Notes: a model not told the origin generated them from the sequence alone. Positions 1 through 7,800 are shown, counted from the stretch's first letter. The stretch: DNA of 10,852 nt from Caldifarciminota bacterium (GCA_026986235.1 JALSOY010000160.1:1-10852), one strand, 5' to 3'. Numbers and translations: made by a program.

Positions 1-997
1 TGATGAGAACAGGATTCTTGTGAAATTTGGCCTTATTACCCTGAACAAAAGCGTAAAGGCAGGAATAAACGCTTTAAAAAAGGTCGCAAGGTTGAACGGA
101 GAAATCAGGACATGGCACATCTCCTTCGTTATGGCCCCGAGATTAAACGCCGCTGGCAGGCTTTCACACGCCCAGAAGGCATACAGACTGCTCGTTACAA
201 CTGACGGTAAGGAGGCCTCCGAGCTTGCAAGGGAGCTGAACGAGGAAAACAGGAAAAGGCAGCAGATAGAGGGTAAAATTTACCAGGAGGCAAAAGCACT
301 GGTCCAGGAACTCAACATGCTTGATGACTGGGTACTTGTCCTCGGAAGCCCTCACTGGCACGAAGGTGTAATTGGTATAGTTGCATCAAAACTCGTTGAA
401 GATTATTACAGGCCTACATTGATGATAAGTGTTAACGGGGATACGGCAAAGGGATCGGGCCGGAGCATCCCATCCTTTCACCTCTTTGATGCAATGAAAC
501 AGGTTGAAGACCTCTTTCAGGCATTTGGAGGGCATAAGTACGCCGCAGGTTTCAAAATAGACCCGTCCAACATCGAGAGCCTCAGGAGGAGAATTAACGA
601 GGTCGCAAGATCCATGATCTCAAAGAACGATCTGATTCCGGAAGTTCACATAGATTCTGAGGTGGAAATAACAGACCTGAACGAGGAGTTTTTCGATGCG
701 TACGAAAAGCTTATGCCGTTCGGACAGGGAAATCCGAGGCCTGTATTCTGTGTAAAAAACGCAGAAATCGTGGGCGAGCCCAGGGTTGTGGGTGAGAATC
801 ATCTGAAGTTTGCAATAAGGAAGAACAACGCCCACATATTCGCTTTTGCCCCGAGAAAGGCGGATCTTATCGAAAAGGTAAGACCCCTTTCTAAGGTAAA
901 TGTGGTATTTACCCTGACGCGGGACGAATGGGCAAGAAATCCGAAGTACGAACTTCGGGTTATTGACCTTAAATTTGAAGGAGGCAAAAATGAATGA
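1..997 (+). CDS. recJ: Single-stranded-DNA-specific exonuclease RecJ, C-terminal part (5' end outside window)
   Basis: RecJ degrades single-stranded DNA 5' to 3' in recombinational and mismatch repair, using two metal ions in its DHH domain. The reading frame is open from base 2, so the GTG at 20 is an internal valine and the gene is truncated by the window edge. About 331 residues are visible, roughly the last 60% of a usual RecJ. They hold the end of the DHH domain with APRLNAAGRL (visible residues 45-54), then the DHHA1 region with HWHEGVIGIVASKL, GSGRSIPSF and the GGHKYAAG signature (about 176-183), then the C-terminal OB-type domain opening with FGQGNPRPVF. The catalytic DHH motif itself lies upstream and cannot be checked. 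The last 8 bases overlap the start of the M20 gene, whose Shine-Dalgarno site sits inside the recJ 3' end, so the two are probably co-transcribed. The family call is secure. Confidence 0.94.
   Translation, partial: DENRILVKFGLITLNKSVKAGINALKKVARLNGEIRTWHISFVMAPRLNAAGRLSHAQKAYRLLVTTDGKEASELARELNEENRKRQQIEGKIYQEAKALVQELNMLDDWVLVLGSPHWHEGVIGIVASKLVEDYYRPTLMISVNGDTAKGSGRSIPSFHLFDAMKQVEDLFQAFGGHKYAAGFKIDPSNIESLRRRINEVARSMISKNDLIPEVHIDSEVEITDLNEEFFDAYEKLMPFGQGNPRPVFCVKNAEIVGEPRVVGENHLKFAIRKNNAHIFAFAPRKADLIEKVRPLSKVNVVFTLTRDEWARNPKYELRVIDLKFEGGKNE
938..961 (+). repeat. Inverted repeat (hairpin) at the recJ/M20 junction
   Basis: CCGAAGT (941-947) and ACTTCGG (952-958) are perfect 7-base arms around the loop ACGA. 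The stem can extend by a T-G pair and two A-T pairs to about 10 bp (938-961). It lies in the last codons of recJ, 15 bases before the Shine-Dalgarno site of the next gene. No T-run follows, so it is not a usual intrinsic terminator. It could affect mRNA stability or coupling, or be a chance result of the coding sequence. Confidence 0.4.
977..984 (+). promoter_or_regulatory. Shine-Dalgarno site of the M20 amidohydrolase
   Basis: GAAGGAGG lies 5 bases before the ATG at 990. This strong site selects 990 as the start over the in-frame TTG at 963, which would add nine residues and has no such site. Confidence 0.85.
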
Positions 998-2165
998 ACT
1001 CATGAAAAGAGTTTTTGAGCTCAAAGAGGAGATCATCTCATTACGCAGGCAAATACACGAAAATCCCGAGCTTTCGTTCGAAGAGAGGGAAACCACGGAG
1101 ATCATAACATCCTATCTGAAGTCACACGGAATTGAAGTTCTCAGACCAACTCCCACCGGAGCAGTTGGATTGATTGAAGGTAAGAGAGGTAAAACGATAG
1201 CTCTTCGCGCGGATATAGATGCCCTTCCTGTAAAGGAAGAGACAGGCCTCCCCTACTCTTCCAGGCGGGAGGGCATCATGCATGCCTGTGGGCACGATGC
1301 TCACACGGCCATGCTGTTGGTGGCTGCAAGAATCCTTCAGGAAAACAGGGAAAAACTACACGGAACAGTAAAATTACTCTTTCAGCCGGCTGAGGAGAAG
1401 GCGGCCGGGGCACTGCAGCTGATAAAAGCAGGGGCACTTGAGGATCCCAGGCCGGATGCCATCATGGGGATCCATGTCTGGCCTTACAGTGATGCAGGTT
1501 CAATTGGCTATACGAAGGGGCCGGCAATGGCCTCCTCCGACTTCTTCAGTGTAAAAATAAAAGGAAGGGGAGGTCATGGCGCCTATCCACACAATACAAT
1601 TGATCCTGTCAATGCACTCGTTCACACAGTTTCTTCGTTGAATTCCATCGTGGGAAGAACAGTCAATCCCCTGGATTCAGTTGTTTTGAGTGTGACCACC
1701 ATACATGCAGGAACTGCAGGAAACATCATACCCGAGGAAGCAACATTTGGTGGAACAATAAGAACACTCAACGAGGATACCAGAAAGAAGATCGAGAGAC
1801 TCTTCAAAAGTATTGTTACAAAGGTGCCGGAAAGTTTTGGCGCAAAATCTGAGATCGATTACAAAAATACAACAAAAGTGGTTTACAACTCGCCGGAATT
1901 CGTCGATTTTGTGGCTTCAGTTATGGATAAAGCCGGGATTTTTAAAAAAAGGGAGGAACTTCCCCCCACCCTCGGATCTGAGGACTTCTCTTTCTATCTG
2001 GAAAAGGTTCCTTTTGGCGCCTTTTTGAGACTCGGCGTAAGAAACGAGGCCATAGGGGCGGTTCACGGTCTTCACTCCCCCAAATTCACCATTGACGAGG
2101 AAGCACTTCCGTATGGAACTGCCCTGCATGTTGCGGTCGCTTACGAATTTTTAAAGGGAGAGTGA
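990..2165 (+). CDS. M20 family (M20D) metal-dependent amidohydrolase / N-acyl-amino acid hydrolase
   Basis: This is a 391-residue cytoplasmic hydrolase of the M20D group, which includes hippurate hydrolase, N-acyl-L-amino acid amidohydrolase, IAA-amino acid hydrolase and the thermophilic carboxypeptidase CpsA. These remove acyl groups from amino acids or trim short peptides with a bound Zn, Mn or Co pair. Visible signatures are RADIDALP (73-80), HACGHDAH with probable metal ligands Cys100 and His102, LFQPAEE (130-136; Glu135/136 catalytic and metal-binding), GIHVWP (His162), the dimerisation-domain motif GRGGHGAYPHNTIDP, GTAGNIIPEEATFGGT, and near the C-terminus LGSEDFSFY and HGLHSPKF (His362). 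Length and ligand set are complete, so it should be active. The substrate cannot be read from sequence. The gene overlaps recJ by 8 bases and ends 5 bases before the transaminase gene, so a role in amino-acid salvage next to that enzyme is plausible. Confidence 0.92.
   Translation: MNELMKRVFELKEEIISLRRQIHENPELSFEERETTEIITSYLKSHGIEVLRPTPTGAVGLIEGKRGKTIALRADIDALPVKEETGLPYSSRREGIMHACGHDAHTAMLLVAARILQENREKLHGTVKLLFQPAEEKAAGALQLIKAGALEDPRPDAIMGIHVWPYSDAGSIGYTKGPAMASSDFFSVKIKGRGGHGAYPHNTIDPVNALVHTVSSLNSIVGRTVNPLDSVVLSVTTIHAGTAGNIIPEEATFGGTIRTLNEDTRKKIERLFKSIVTKVPESFGAKSEIDYKNTTKVVYNSPEFVDFVASVMDKAGIFKKREELPPTLGSEDFSFYLEKVPFGAFLRLGVRNEAIGAVHGLHSPKFTIDEEALPYGTALHVAVAYEFLKGE
2155..2160 (+). promoter_or_regulatory. 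Shine-Dalgarno-like site of the D-amino acid transaminase
   Basis: AGGGAG lies 10 bases before the ATG at 2171. It is only one base from the upstream GTG at 2162, too close to serve it. It therefore favours the ATG start, which also matches the family's N-terminus (MNYVFLNGKF). Confidence 0.6.
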
Positions 2166-2170
2166 CGGTC

Positions 2171-3043
2171 ATGAATTATGTTTTCTTGAATGGAAAATTT
2201 ATACCAAAAAATGAGGCAAAGATAAGTGTAGAAGACCGTGGGTTTCTCTTTGGTGATGGAATCTACGAGGTTATCCGTGCTTACAAAGGGAATCTCTTCC
2301 GCCTTGACGATCACATTGAAAGGCTCTTTCAGTCGGCAGAGGCGATAAAACTGCCCGTGGTTTACTCCGCAGATGAGATAAAGGAAAATGTCTTTAAATT
2401 ACTCGAAATGTCAGATCAGAAGGATGTGGAAGTTTACATTGAATGGACGCGGGGCGTTGCCCCAAGAGAACACTCCTTTCCGGAAGATGCGACCCCCACA
2501 TTTCTAATAATGCTACTCGAACCCCATTCTTCTCCACCTGAAAGATACAGAAAGGGCGTGAAGGTGGTCTCTTTTCCTGAGATAAGATGGAAGTATCCGT
2601 ACATTAAAACAGTTAACCTGTTACCGAATGTGCTTGCCAAGCAACATGCCCGTGAAAACGATGCCTTTGAGGCAATTTTTGTCCATCAGGATACAGGTAT
2701 CGTAACCGAGGGTTCGTCTTCAAACATACTGATGGTGAAAAGAGGGAAAGTCTATTGCCACGAAACAGACGAGTCCATCCTCTTTGGAATCACGCTGAAA
2801 GTCGTAATGGAGATATGCGAAAAAACGGGTATTGAGTACATTGGAGAGAAATTCACATACGACAAACTGATAGAAGCAGATGAGGTGTTTCTCTCAGGTA
2901 CCGGAGCGGAGATAATGCCCGTGGTCCAGGTTGACGAGCATACGATATCTGACGGGAAACCTGGAGAGGTGACGAAAAAAATCCTTGCCGAATTTTTAAA
3001 AATGACCTGGCGGGAAGATAAAATTTCTGAATATATGGAGTAA
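2171..3043 (+). CDS. dat: D-amino acid transaminase (PLP fold type IV)
   Basis: This is a 290-residue PLP enzyme that interconverts D-alanine plus 2-oxoglutarate and pyruvate plus D-glutamate, supplying D-amino acids for peptidoglycan. It belongs to aminotransferase class IV with BCAT and ADC lyase. Signatures are DRGFLFGDGIYEVIRAYKG with Tyr31, the PLP-binding lysine Lys146 in YIKTVNLLPNVLAKQ, Glu180 in VTEGSSSNI (the cofactor-nitrogen partner), GITLKVV (phosphate site), and SGTGAEIMPVV near the end. RGVAPREHSFP carries Arg99 and His101. These match the Arg98/His100 carboxylate-binding pair known from Bacillus D-amino acid transaminase, which argues for this enzyme rather than a branched-chain transaminase. 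The start is ATG 2171; GTG 2162 is possible but poorly spaced. The gene lies 5 bases after the M20 gene and 4 before folD, which suggests one operon. A broader or different amino-donor range is possible. Confidence 0.87.
   Translation: MNYVFLNGKFIPKNEAKISVEDRGFLFGDGIYEVIRAYKGNLFRLDDHIERLFQSAEAIKLPVVYSADEIKENVFKLLEMSDQKDVEVYIEWTRGVAPREHSFPEDATPTFLIMLLEPHSSPPERYRKGVKVVSFPEIRWKYPYIKTVNLLPNVLAKQHARENDAFEAIFVHQDTGIVTEGSSSNILMVKRGKVYCHETDESILFGITLKVVMEICEKTGIEYIGEKFTYDKLIEADEVFLSGTGAEIMPVVQVDEHTISDGKPGEVTKKILAEFLKMTWREDKISEYME
3037..3040 (+). promoter_or_regulatory. Shine-Dalgarno site of folD
   Basis: GGAG inside the last codons of the transaminase gene lies 7 bases before the folD ATG. This is consistent with translation along a polycistronic mRNA. 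Confidence 0.55.
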
Positions 3044-3047
3044 CGAT

Positions 3048-3908
3048 ATGGCAGCAAAAATAATTGATGGTAAGAGCATATCAAAGAAGGTCAAAGAAGA
3101 AATAAAAAGTGAGGTTCAAAAGCTCAGGGAGAAGGGTGTTGTGCCGAAGCTGACAGTTATTCTCGTGGGGGACGATCCGGCTTCTCAGGTTTATGTGAGG
3201 AATAAAGAGAAGAGTGCATCTCAGGTGGGCATAATCTCAGAGACTATCAGACTCCCTGAGAGTACAAAGGAATCGGAACTCCTGGAACTTGTAAAAAGAT
3301 TAAACGATGATCCTGAAGTTGACGGGATTCTCGTTCAGTTGCCCTTACCAGAGCACATCTCAAAAGACTCTGTAATAGAGACGATATCACCGGATAAAGA
3401 TGCTGATGGATTTCATCCTTACAATCTCGGGAGACTGCTCGCTGGAATTCCGTCGGTGATACCGTGTACGCCAAACGGTATAATGAGAATGATTGACGAG
3501 ATAGGCTTTGAACTGAAGGGTAAAAATGCCGTTGTTGTAGGAAGAAGTGTAATCGTTGGCAAACCGGTGGCACAGCTCCTTCTTGCGAGGCACGCAACTG
3601 TTACGATTTGCCATTCCAGAACGAAAAATCTTGAATTTTACACGAAGAATGCAGATGTCCTTGTTGTAGCTGTGGGAAAACCTGAAATAATAAGTGGATC
3701 GCATATAAAGGATGGTGCGGTGGTAATAGATGTTGGGATCAATAGGCGGGATGATGGAAAACTTGTAGGAGATGTACACTTTGAAAGTGCGAAAGAAGTG
3801 GCGTCGTGGATAACCCCCGTTCCTGGTGGTGTTGGTCCCATGACCGTGGCAATGCTTCTTTACAATACGGTTTACCTGGCAAAGTTACATCACGGCATTG
3901 ATAGTTGA
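3048..3908 (+). CDS. folD: Bifunctional methylenetetrahydrofolate dehydrogenase / methenyltetrahydrofolate cyclohydrolase FolD
   Basis: FolD oxidises 5,10-methylene-THF with NAD(P)+ and hydrolyses the methenyl product to 10-formyl-THF, feeding purine and formyl-methionine synthesis in the cytoplasm. The 286-residue length is normal. The N-terminal catalytic domain has VGDDPASQVYVRNKEK, with Tyr49 and catalytic Lys53 (the YxxxK pair), then VQLPLPEHI and PDKDADGFHPYNLGRL with the conserved Asp120. The Rossmann domain begins after CTPNGI (140-145) and has GRSVIVGKP (165-173) as its cofactor motif. PVPGGVGPMTVAML (258-270) is the C-terminal signature. No key residue is missing. The gene starts 4 bases after the transaminase stop and overlaps the UPF0282 gene by 11 bases. 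Confidence 0.97.
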   Translation: MAAKIIDGKSISKKVKEEIKSEVQKLREKGVVPKLTVILVGDDPASQVYVRNKEKSASQVGIISETIRLPESTKESELLELVKRLNDDPEVDGILVQLPLPEHISKDSVIETISPDKDADGFHPYNLGRLLAGIPSVIPCTPNGIMRMIDEIGFELKGKNAVVVGRSVIVGKPVAQLLLARHATVTICHSRTKNLEFYTKNADVLVVAVGKPEIISGSHIKDGAVVIDVGINRRDDGKLVGDVHFESAKEVASWITPVPGGVGPMTVAMLLYNTVYLAKLHHGIDS

Positions 3909-4764
3909 GTTTGTAACAGGTGAGACATTTGGAACGAGGTCGATGGCAACGGTCATCCGTAAGGATGACCGTTGCCTCTTTATTGACCCTGGAGTAGCGC
4001 TTGCTCCCTGGAGATCTGGCCTGAAACCTCATCCCATCGAAATAGAGACCCGTGAAAAACACTGGCAAAAGATAAAAAATACTCTCAAAAGCTGTGAATT
4101 TGTGATAATTACACACTACCACTTCGACCATTTCAACCTGAAGGAACCCGAAGTTTTTTCTGGTAAGGTGGTGTTTCTCAAGGATCCCGATAAAAACATC
4201 AACTGGAGCCAGCACAAAAGAGCCTATGTGCTTCTTAAAAATATCCGTGAAATTGCGAAAAAGATTATAATTTCCGACGGCAGGGAGTTCGATCTTGATT
4301 GGGTAAGGCTGAGGTTCTCAGGTCCTGTGTTCCACGGTATAACCAGCAGGCTGGGGTTTGTTACGGAAGTCTTCGTCCAAAATCATCATGGCAATTTTCT
4401 TTTCACATCCGATGTTCAGGGTCCCGTACATCAGGATCAGGTGGAATTCATAATTAGAAACGAGCCCGAAATTGTCTATGTTGACGGACCCATGGTTTAC
4501 CTCCTCGGAAACGCCTACGACAGGGAATCTCTGGAAAAATCCAAGGAAAACCTGAAGAAGATTCTTGAAGTCGAAAGACTGAGTACACTTGTGATTGATC
4601 ACCACCTTACAAGGGATCTGGAATGGAAAAGTTACATAACGGATGTATTTGAACATGCAGATAAACTTGGTAAGAGAGTCGTTACCGCTGCAGAATTTAT
4701 GGGCCTTGAAAACACATATTACGAGTCACGCAGGAAAGAACTTTACAGACTCTATCCAGGTTGA
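3898..4764 (+). CDS. UPF0282-type metallo-beta-lactamase-fold hydrolase, function unknown
   Basis: This 288-residue protein looks like the UPF0282 / COG2248 family of predicted MBL-fold hydrolases, known mainly from archaea and without an established substrate. It shows the family's N-terminal SMATVI segment, LFIDPGVALAPWRSGLKPHPIE (split here around residues 27-48), the MBL metal motif THYHFDH (His73, His75, Asp77, His78), a possible third-position histidine at PVFHGI (His146), FTSDVQGP with the likely bridging Asp172, and VIDHHLTRD (His235/236). No signal peptide or membrane segment is visible, so it should be cytoplasmic. The start chosen is TTG 3898, inside folD. Upstream in-frame codons give no better start, and the next ATG (3943) would cut off conserved residues. 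No clear Shine-Dalgarno site precedes it, so coupling to folD translation is likely. A perfect 14-bp hairpin lies within codons 16-27. Archaeal-to-bacterial transfer is possible but untested. Confidence 0.8.
   Translation: MIVEFVTGETFGTRSMATVIRKDDRCLFIDPGVALAPWRSGLKPHPIEIETREKHWQKIKNTLKSCEFVIITHYHFDHFNLKEPEVFSGKVVFLKDPDKNINWSQHKRAYVLLKNIREIAKKIIISDGREFDLDWVRLRFSGPVFHGITSRLGFVTEVFVQNHHGNFLFTSDVQGPVHQDQVEFIIRNEPEIVYVDGPMVYLLGNAYDRESLEKSKENLKKILEVERLSTLVIDHHLTRDLEWKSYITDVFEHADKLGKRVVTAAEFMGLENTYYESRRKELYRLYPG
3945..3976 (+). repeat. Perfect 14-bp inverted repeat with GTAA tetraloop inside the UPF0282 gene
   Basis: GGCAACGGTCATCC (3945-3958) and GGATGACCGTTGCC (3963-3976) are exact reverse complements separated by GTAA. 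In mRNA this is a 14-bp stem closed by C-G with a GUAA loop, which fits the stable GNRA tetraloop class. It starts 36 bases after the folD stop and 47 bases after the UPF0282 start codon. The following bases (TCTTTATTG) are not a proper T-run, so a simple intrinsic terminator is unlikely. The sequence is certain; the function is not. Confidence 0.85.
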
Positions 4765-4777
4765 CGGGATCTTTTTT
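4754..4777 (+). terminator. Weak candidate intrinsic terminator after the UPF0282 gene
   Basis: A short ATCC/GGAT stem (4754-4757 and 4767-4770) spans the UPF0282 stop codon and is followed by C and six T. The T-run is joined to seven A (4778-4784), an A/T tract that may also bend DNA upstream of the rgy promoter. The 4-bp stem is too weak to be convincing, especially at high temperature. Confidence 0.25.
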
Positions 4778-4802
4778 AAAAAAACACATCCTCAGGCATT
4801 TA

Positions 4803-4831
4803 TTGAACATTTTCGAGTAAACTTTTAAAAT
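4803..4831 (+). promoter_or_regulatory. Candidate sigma-70-like promoter for reverse gyrase
   Basis: TTGAAC (4803-4808) as -35 and TAAAAT (4826-4831) as -10 are separated by 17 bases, each close to consensus. Transcription would begin about 6-7 bases after the -10, at or next to the ATG at 4838. No Shine-Dalgarno site is present in the bases before that ATG, which agrees with a leaderless mRNA. It lies in the only sizeable gap on the + strand (4765-4837). Confidence 0.55.
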
Positions 4832-4837
4832 TCACTC

Positions 4838-7800
4838 ATGGCCACGGCTATTTTTAAGGATCTGTGTCCAAACTGTTATGGAAATATAAGCTCTGAAAGA
4901 CTAAAAGAAGGATTGCCATGCTCGAGATGTCTTCCCGATGTGAGCACAAATCCGTGTAGTTATCTGGAAAATACAGGTAACCTCAAAGGATTTTCAAACT
5001 TCTGCTTTGTATCCCGTGAATCTGCCAGATTTACTGAATTTTTCAAAGAAAAGCTTGGATTTGGGCCATGGGCACTTCAGGAAACCTGGGCACGGCGTGT
5101 CATTCTTGGTAACTCCTTTGCAATACTTGCACCAACAGGTGTGGGAAAGACTACATTTGGCCTTGCAATGGCGTCTTTTATTGATGGAAGATCGTACATC
5201 ATCGTTCCAACGAGAATACTCGTAAAACAGGCGGAAGAGAAACTCAAAAAATTAACGACGAAAAAAGTGATTGCCTATTCGGGAAATAAGAAATACAGGG
5301 ATGAAATAGCCTCAGGCAACTTTGAGATTCTCGTCACAACCCACATGTTTCTTTATAAGAATTTTGATCTCTTAAAAAATCACGACTTCGGATTTATCTT
5401 CGTTGATGATGTCGATTCGCTTCTGAAGGCGTCGAAAAATGTGGACTTTATCGTGAGACTCCTGGGATTCAGTGAAAGAGACATCAAAAGGGCCCTTTTT
5501 AAGCCAGATTTAAAGATCAGGAAAAAGCCCCGGGGAGTTCTCGTCATTTCCTCGGCTACCGTCCAGCCGAGAACTAAAAGGGTTATCCTTTTTCAGAATC
5601 TTCTCGGTTTCAGTGTTCAAAAATCTTCTTCAACCGTGAGAAATGTGGTTGACACAAAAATTGATGTAAAATCCCCTGAAGAGGGTCTCAATAGACTCTC
5701 TGAGCTTGTTGAAAGACTTGGGGATGGGGGGCTTGTCTATGTCTCGACTGATCTCGGTAAGGACTGGGTTGAAAAGGTAAAAGATCGGCTGGGAGCACTG
5801 ACATACGAGGATAAAGAGGCCTTTGAAAGGTTTAAAAAGGGAGAGGTAAAGGTTCTCATCGGCATCTCTCACCACCAAAATCCCCTCGTGAGGGGGATCG
5901 ATATGCCTGATCGGATCAGATATGCAGTCTTCCTCGGAGTTCCCAAGATCCTTTTTCAGGCAAAAGTGGATTCTCCTCTTCCGAAAAATCTTATTAGATT
6001 TATCTATCCCCTCAGGATAGCCCTTCCTGAAGAAAGAGAGAGGCTTGAAGAATACGCAGACTTCCTGAGCAGGCATTTTAATGTAAGAGAGGACCAGCTT
6101 GAGAGGTTTACTGGATTGGGAGCAAAGCTCAAAGAGATAGAAGAGTTTATTAAAGAGAAGATCACGGATCCGGAAGTGATGAGGAAAATTGAGGGTTCAG
6201 ATGAAATTTCTCTCCTTTACAGGGAAGAGGGACTTTACTTCGTTGTGGGTGATGCTACTTCCTACATCCAGGCCACAGGCAGGACTTCCAGGCTTTTTGC
6301 GGGGGGACTGACGAAGGGGCTTGCAGTATCACTGGTTTACAACCAGAAGGCGAGAAGAAGCCTTGAGAGAAGACTCAGATCAAACTTCAGCTTTGAGTTT
6401 GAGTTCCAGGACTTTGAAAGAGTTGATCTTGAACAAATTTTAATAGAAATAGATGAAGACAGGGAAAGAGTTAGAAAAATCTTGAAGGGAGAACTTCAGG
6501 CGGAGAGGCGTGATCTTGTAAAGTCCACACTTGTAGTTGTCGAATCGCCCAACAAGGCAAGGACAATTGCCCACTTTTTTGGAAGACCCCAGAAAAGATG
6601 GGCCGGAGAATCAATGGCCTATGAGGTTAACCTCGGAGATAGAATCCTTGTAATAGTTGCCTCCCTTGGCCATGTTCTGGATCTCGTCGAAAAGGGTGGC
6701 ATCTATGGGGTCGTGGAAGACAACGGTAGATTTATCCCGGTTTACGGCACCATCAAGAGATGCTCTGCTACCGGTGAACAGACGACGGAGAATTATTGCA
6801 GGTCAGGGAGAAAACCGGACCAGGATAAGATGGGAATTATTAGGTCACTCAGGGATCTCTCCATGGAGGTAAATGAAATCTTCGTTGCCACTGATCCAGA
6901 CTCTGAGGGCGAGAAAATTGCCTGGGACATCTTTTTAAACCTGTTACCCTTTAACAAAAATATCTACCGCGGCGAGTTTCACGAAGTTACACCGAGGGCC
7001 TTTAGAGAGGCCATCGAGAACCCGAGGGATGTGAACGAAGATCTGGTTAAAGCCCAGATTCTGAGGAGAATTGCCGATAGGTGGGTGGGATTTTCTCTAT
7101 CTCAAAAGCTTCAAAGGTATTTTGGGCTCAAATCCCTCTCAGCGGGCCGCGTCCAGACCCCTGTTCTCGGCTGGATTATCAAGAGAGAAGAGGAGAGAAA
7201 AAAGAAAGTGGGTCTTATCACTGTTGAAGTTGACGGAATCAGTATTTCTTTTAAAGCGGAAAATCCCGAAGAAATTTTCAAAAAGATTGAAAGAGCTGAT
7301 ATTCAGGTTGTTGAAACAGAGGAAAGAGAGTTAAAACCGGCTCCTCCTTTGAACACAGGTGAAATGTTGAAGGTTGCCTCTGATACGCTTGGATTTTCCG
7401 CTTCGAAGACCATGTCTGTTGCCCAGGATCTTTTTGAAAAGGGTCTTATAACATATCACAGAACCGATTCAATTCGCGTTTCTGACGCCGGCTTCAAAGT
7501 GGCTGCTGAATTCATCAGGGAAAACTTCGGAGAAATGTATCTGAGGCTCAGGAGATGGGGAGAGGGTGGAGCTCACGAGTGTATAAGACCCACAAGACCA
7601 CTTCCACCAGAGGAGGTAAGATTTCTTGTAAAAGAGGGAAAAATTGAACTTCAGGACCCCGGGAGTGCCTTCAAGCTCTACAGGGTCATCTGGAACAGGT
7701 TTATTGCCTCTCAAATGAAAAGTGTCAAAGTCAGAACTTCTACGCTAAAAGTTGCAGTTGACGGTAAACCACTCCACGAGGAAACAGTCATCACCCGGAT

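Noticed and set aside
963..989. TTG at 963 as the start of the M20 amidohydrolase
   Set aside because: It would add nine residues inside recJ. The ATG at 990 has a strong GAAGGAGG site 5 bases upstream and gives a normal N-terminus.
620..1105. Antisense reading frame of 161 codons over recJ and the M20 gene
   Set aside because: It lies opposite two well-supported genes and its translation shows no recognisable motif; it is a frame shadow.
1442..1473. GGATCCC/GGGATCC inverted repeat inside the M20 gene
   Set aside because: Seven bases with an 18-base loop in coding sequence; expected by chance and with no regulatory context.
2162..2170. GTG at 2162 as the start of the transaminase (GTGA overlap with the M20 stop)
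   Set aside because: The only Shine-Dalgarno-like site is one base away, too close, and family members begin as the protein from ATG 2171 does. It cannot be fully excluded.
3739..4215. Antisense reading frame of 158 codons over folD and UPF0282
   Set aside because: It lies opposite two conserved genes with clear motifs and has no recognisable domain.
5882..5895. CCCCT/AGGGG hairpin inside reverse gyrase
   Set aside because: Only a 5-bp stem within conserved codons (NPLVRGID); this length is expected by chance.
6755..6835. Frameshift in reverse gyrase as the cause of the missing zinc-finger cysteines
   Set aside because: The frame is continuous, and flanking sequence (PVYGTIKRC before, KMGIIRSLRDL after) aligns well with the family in the same frame.
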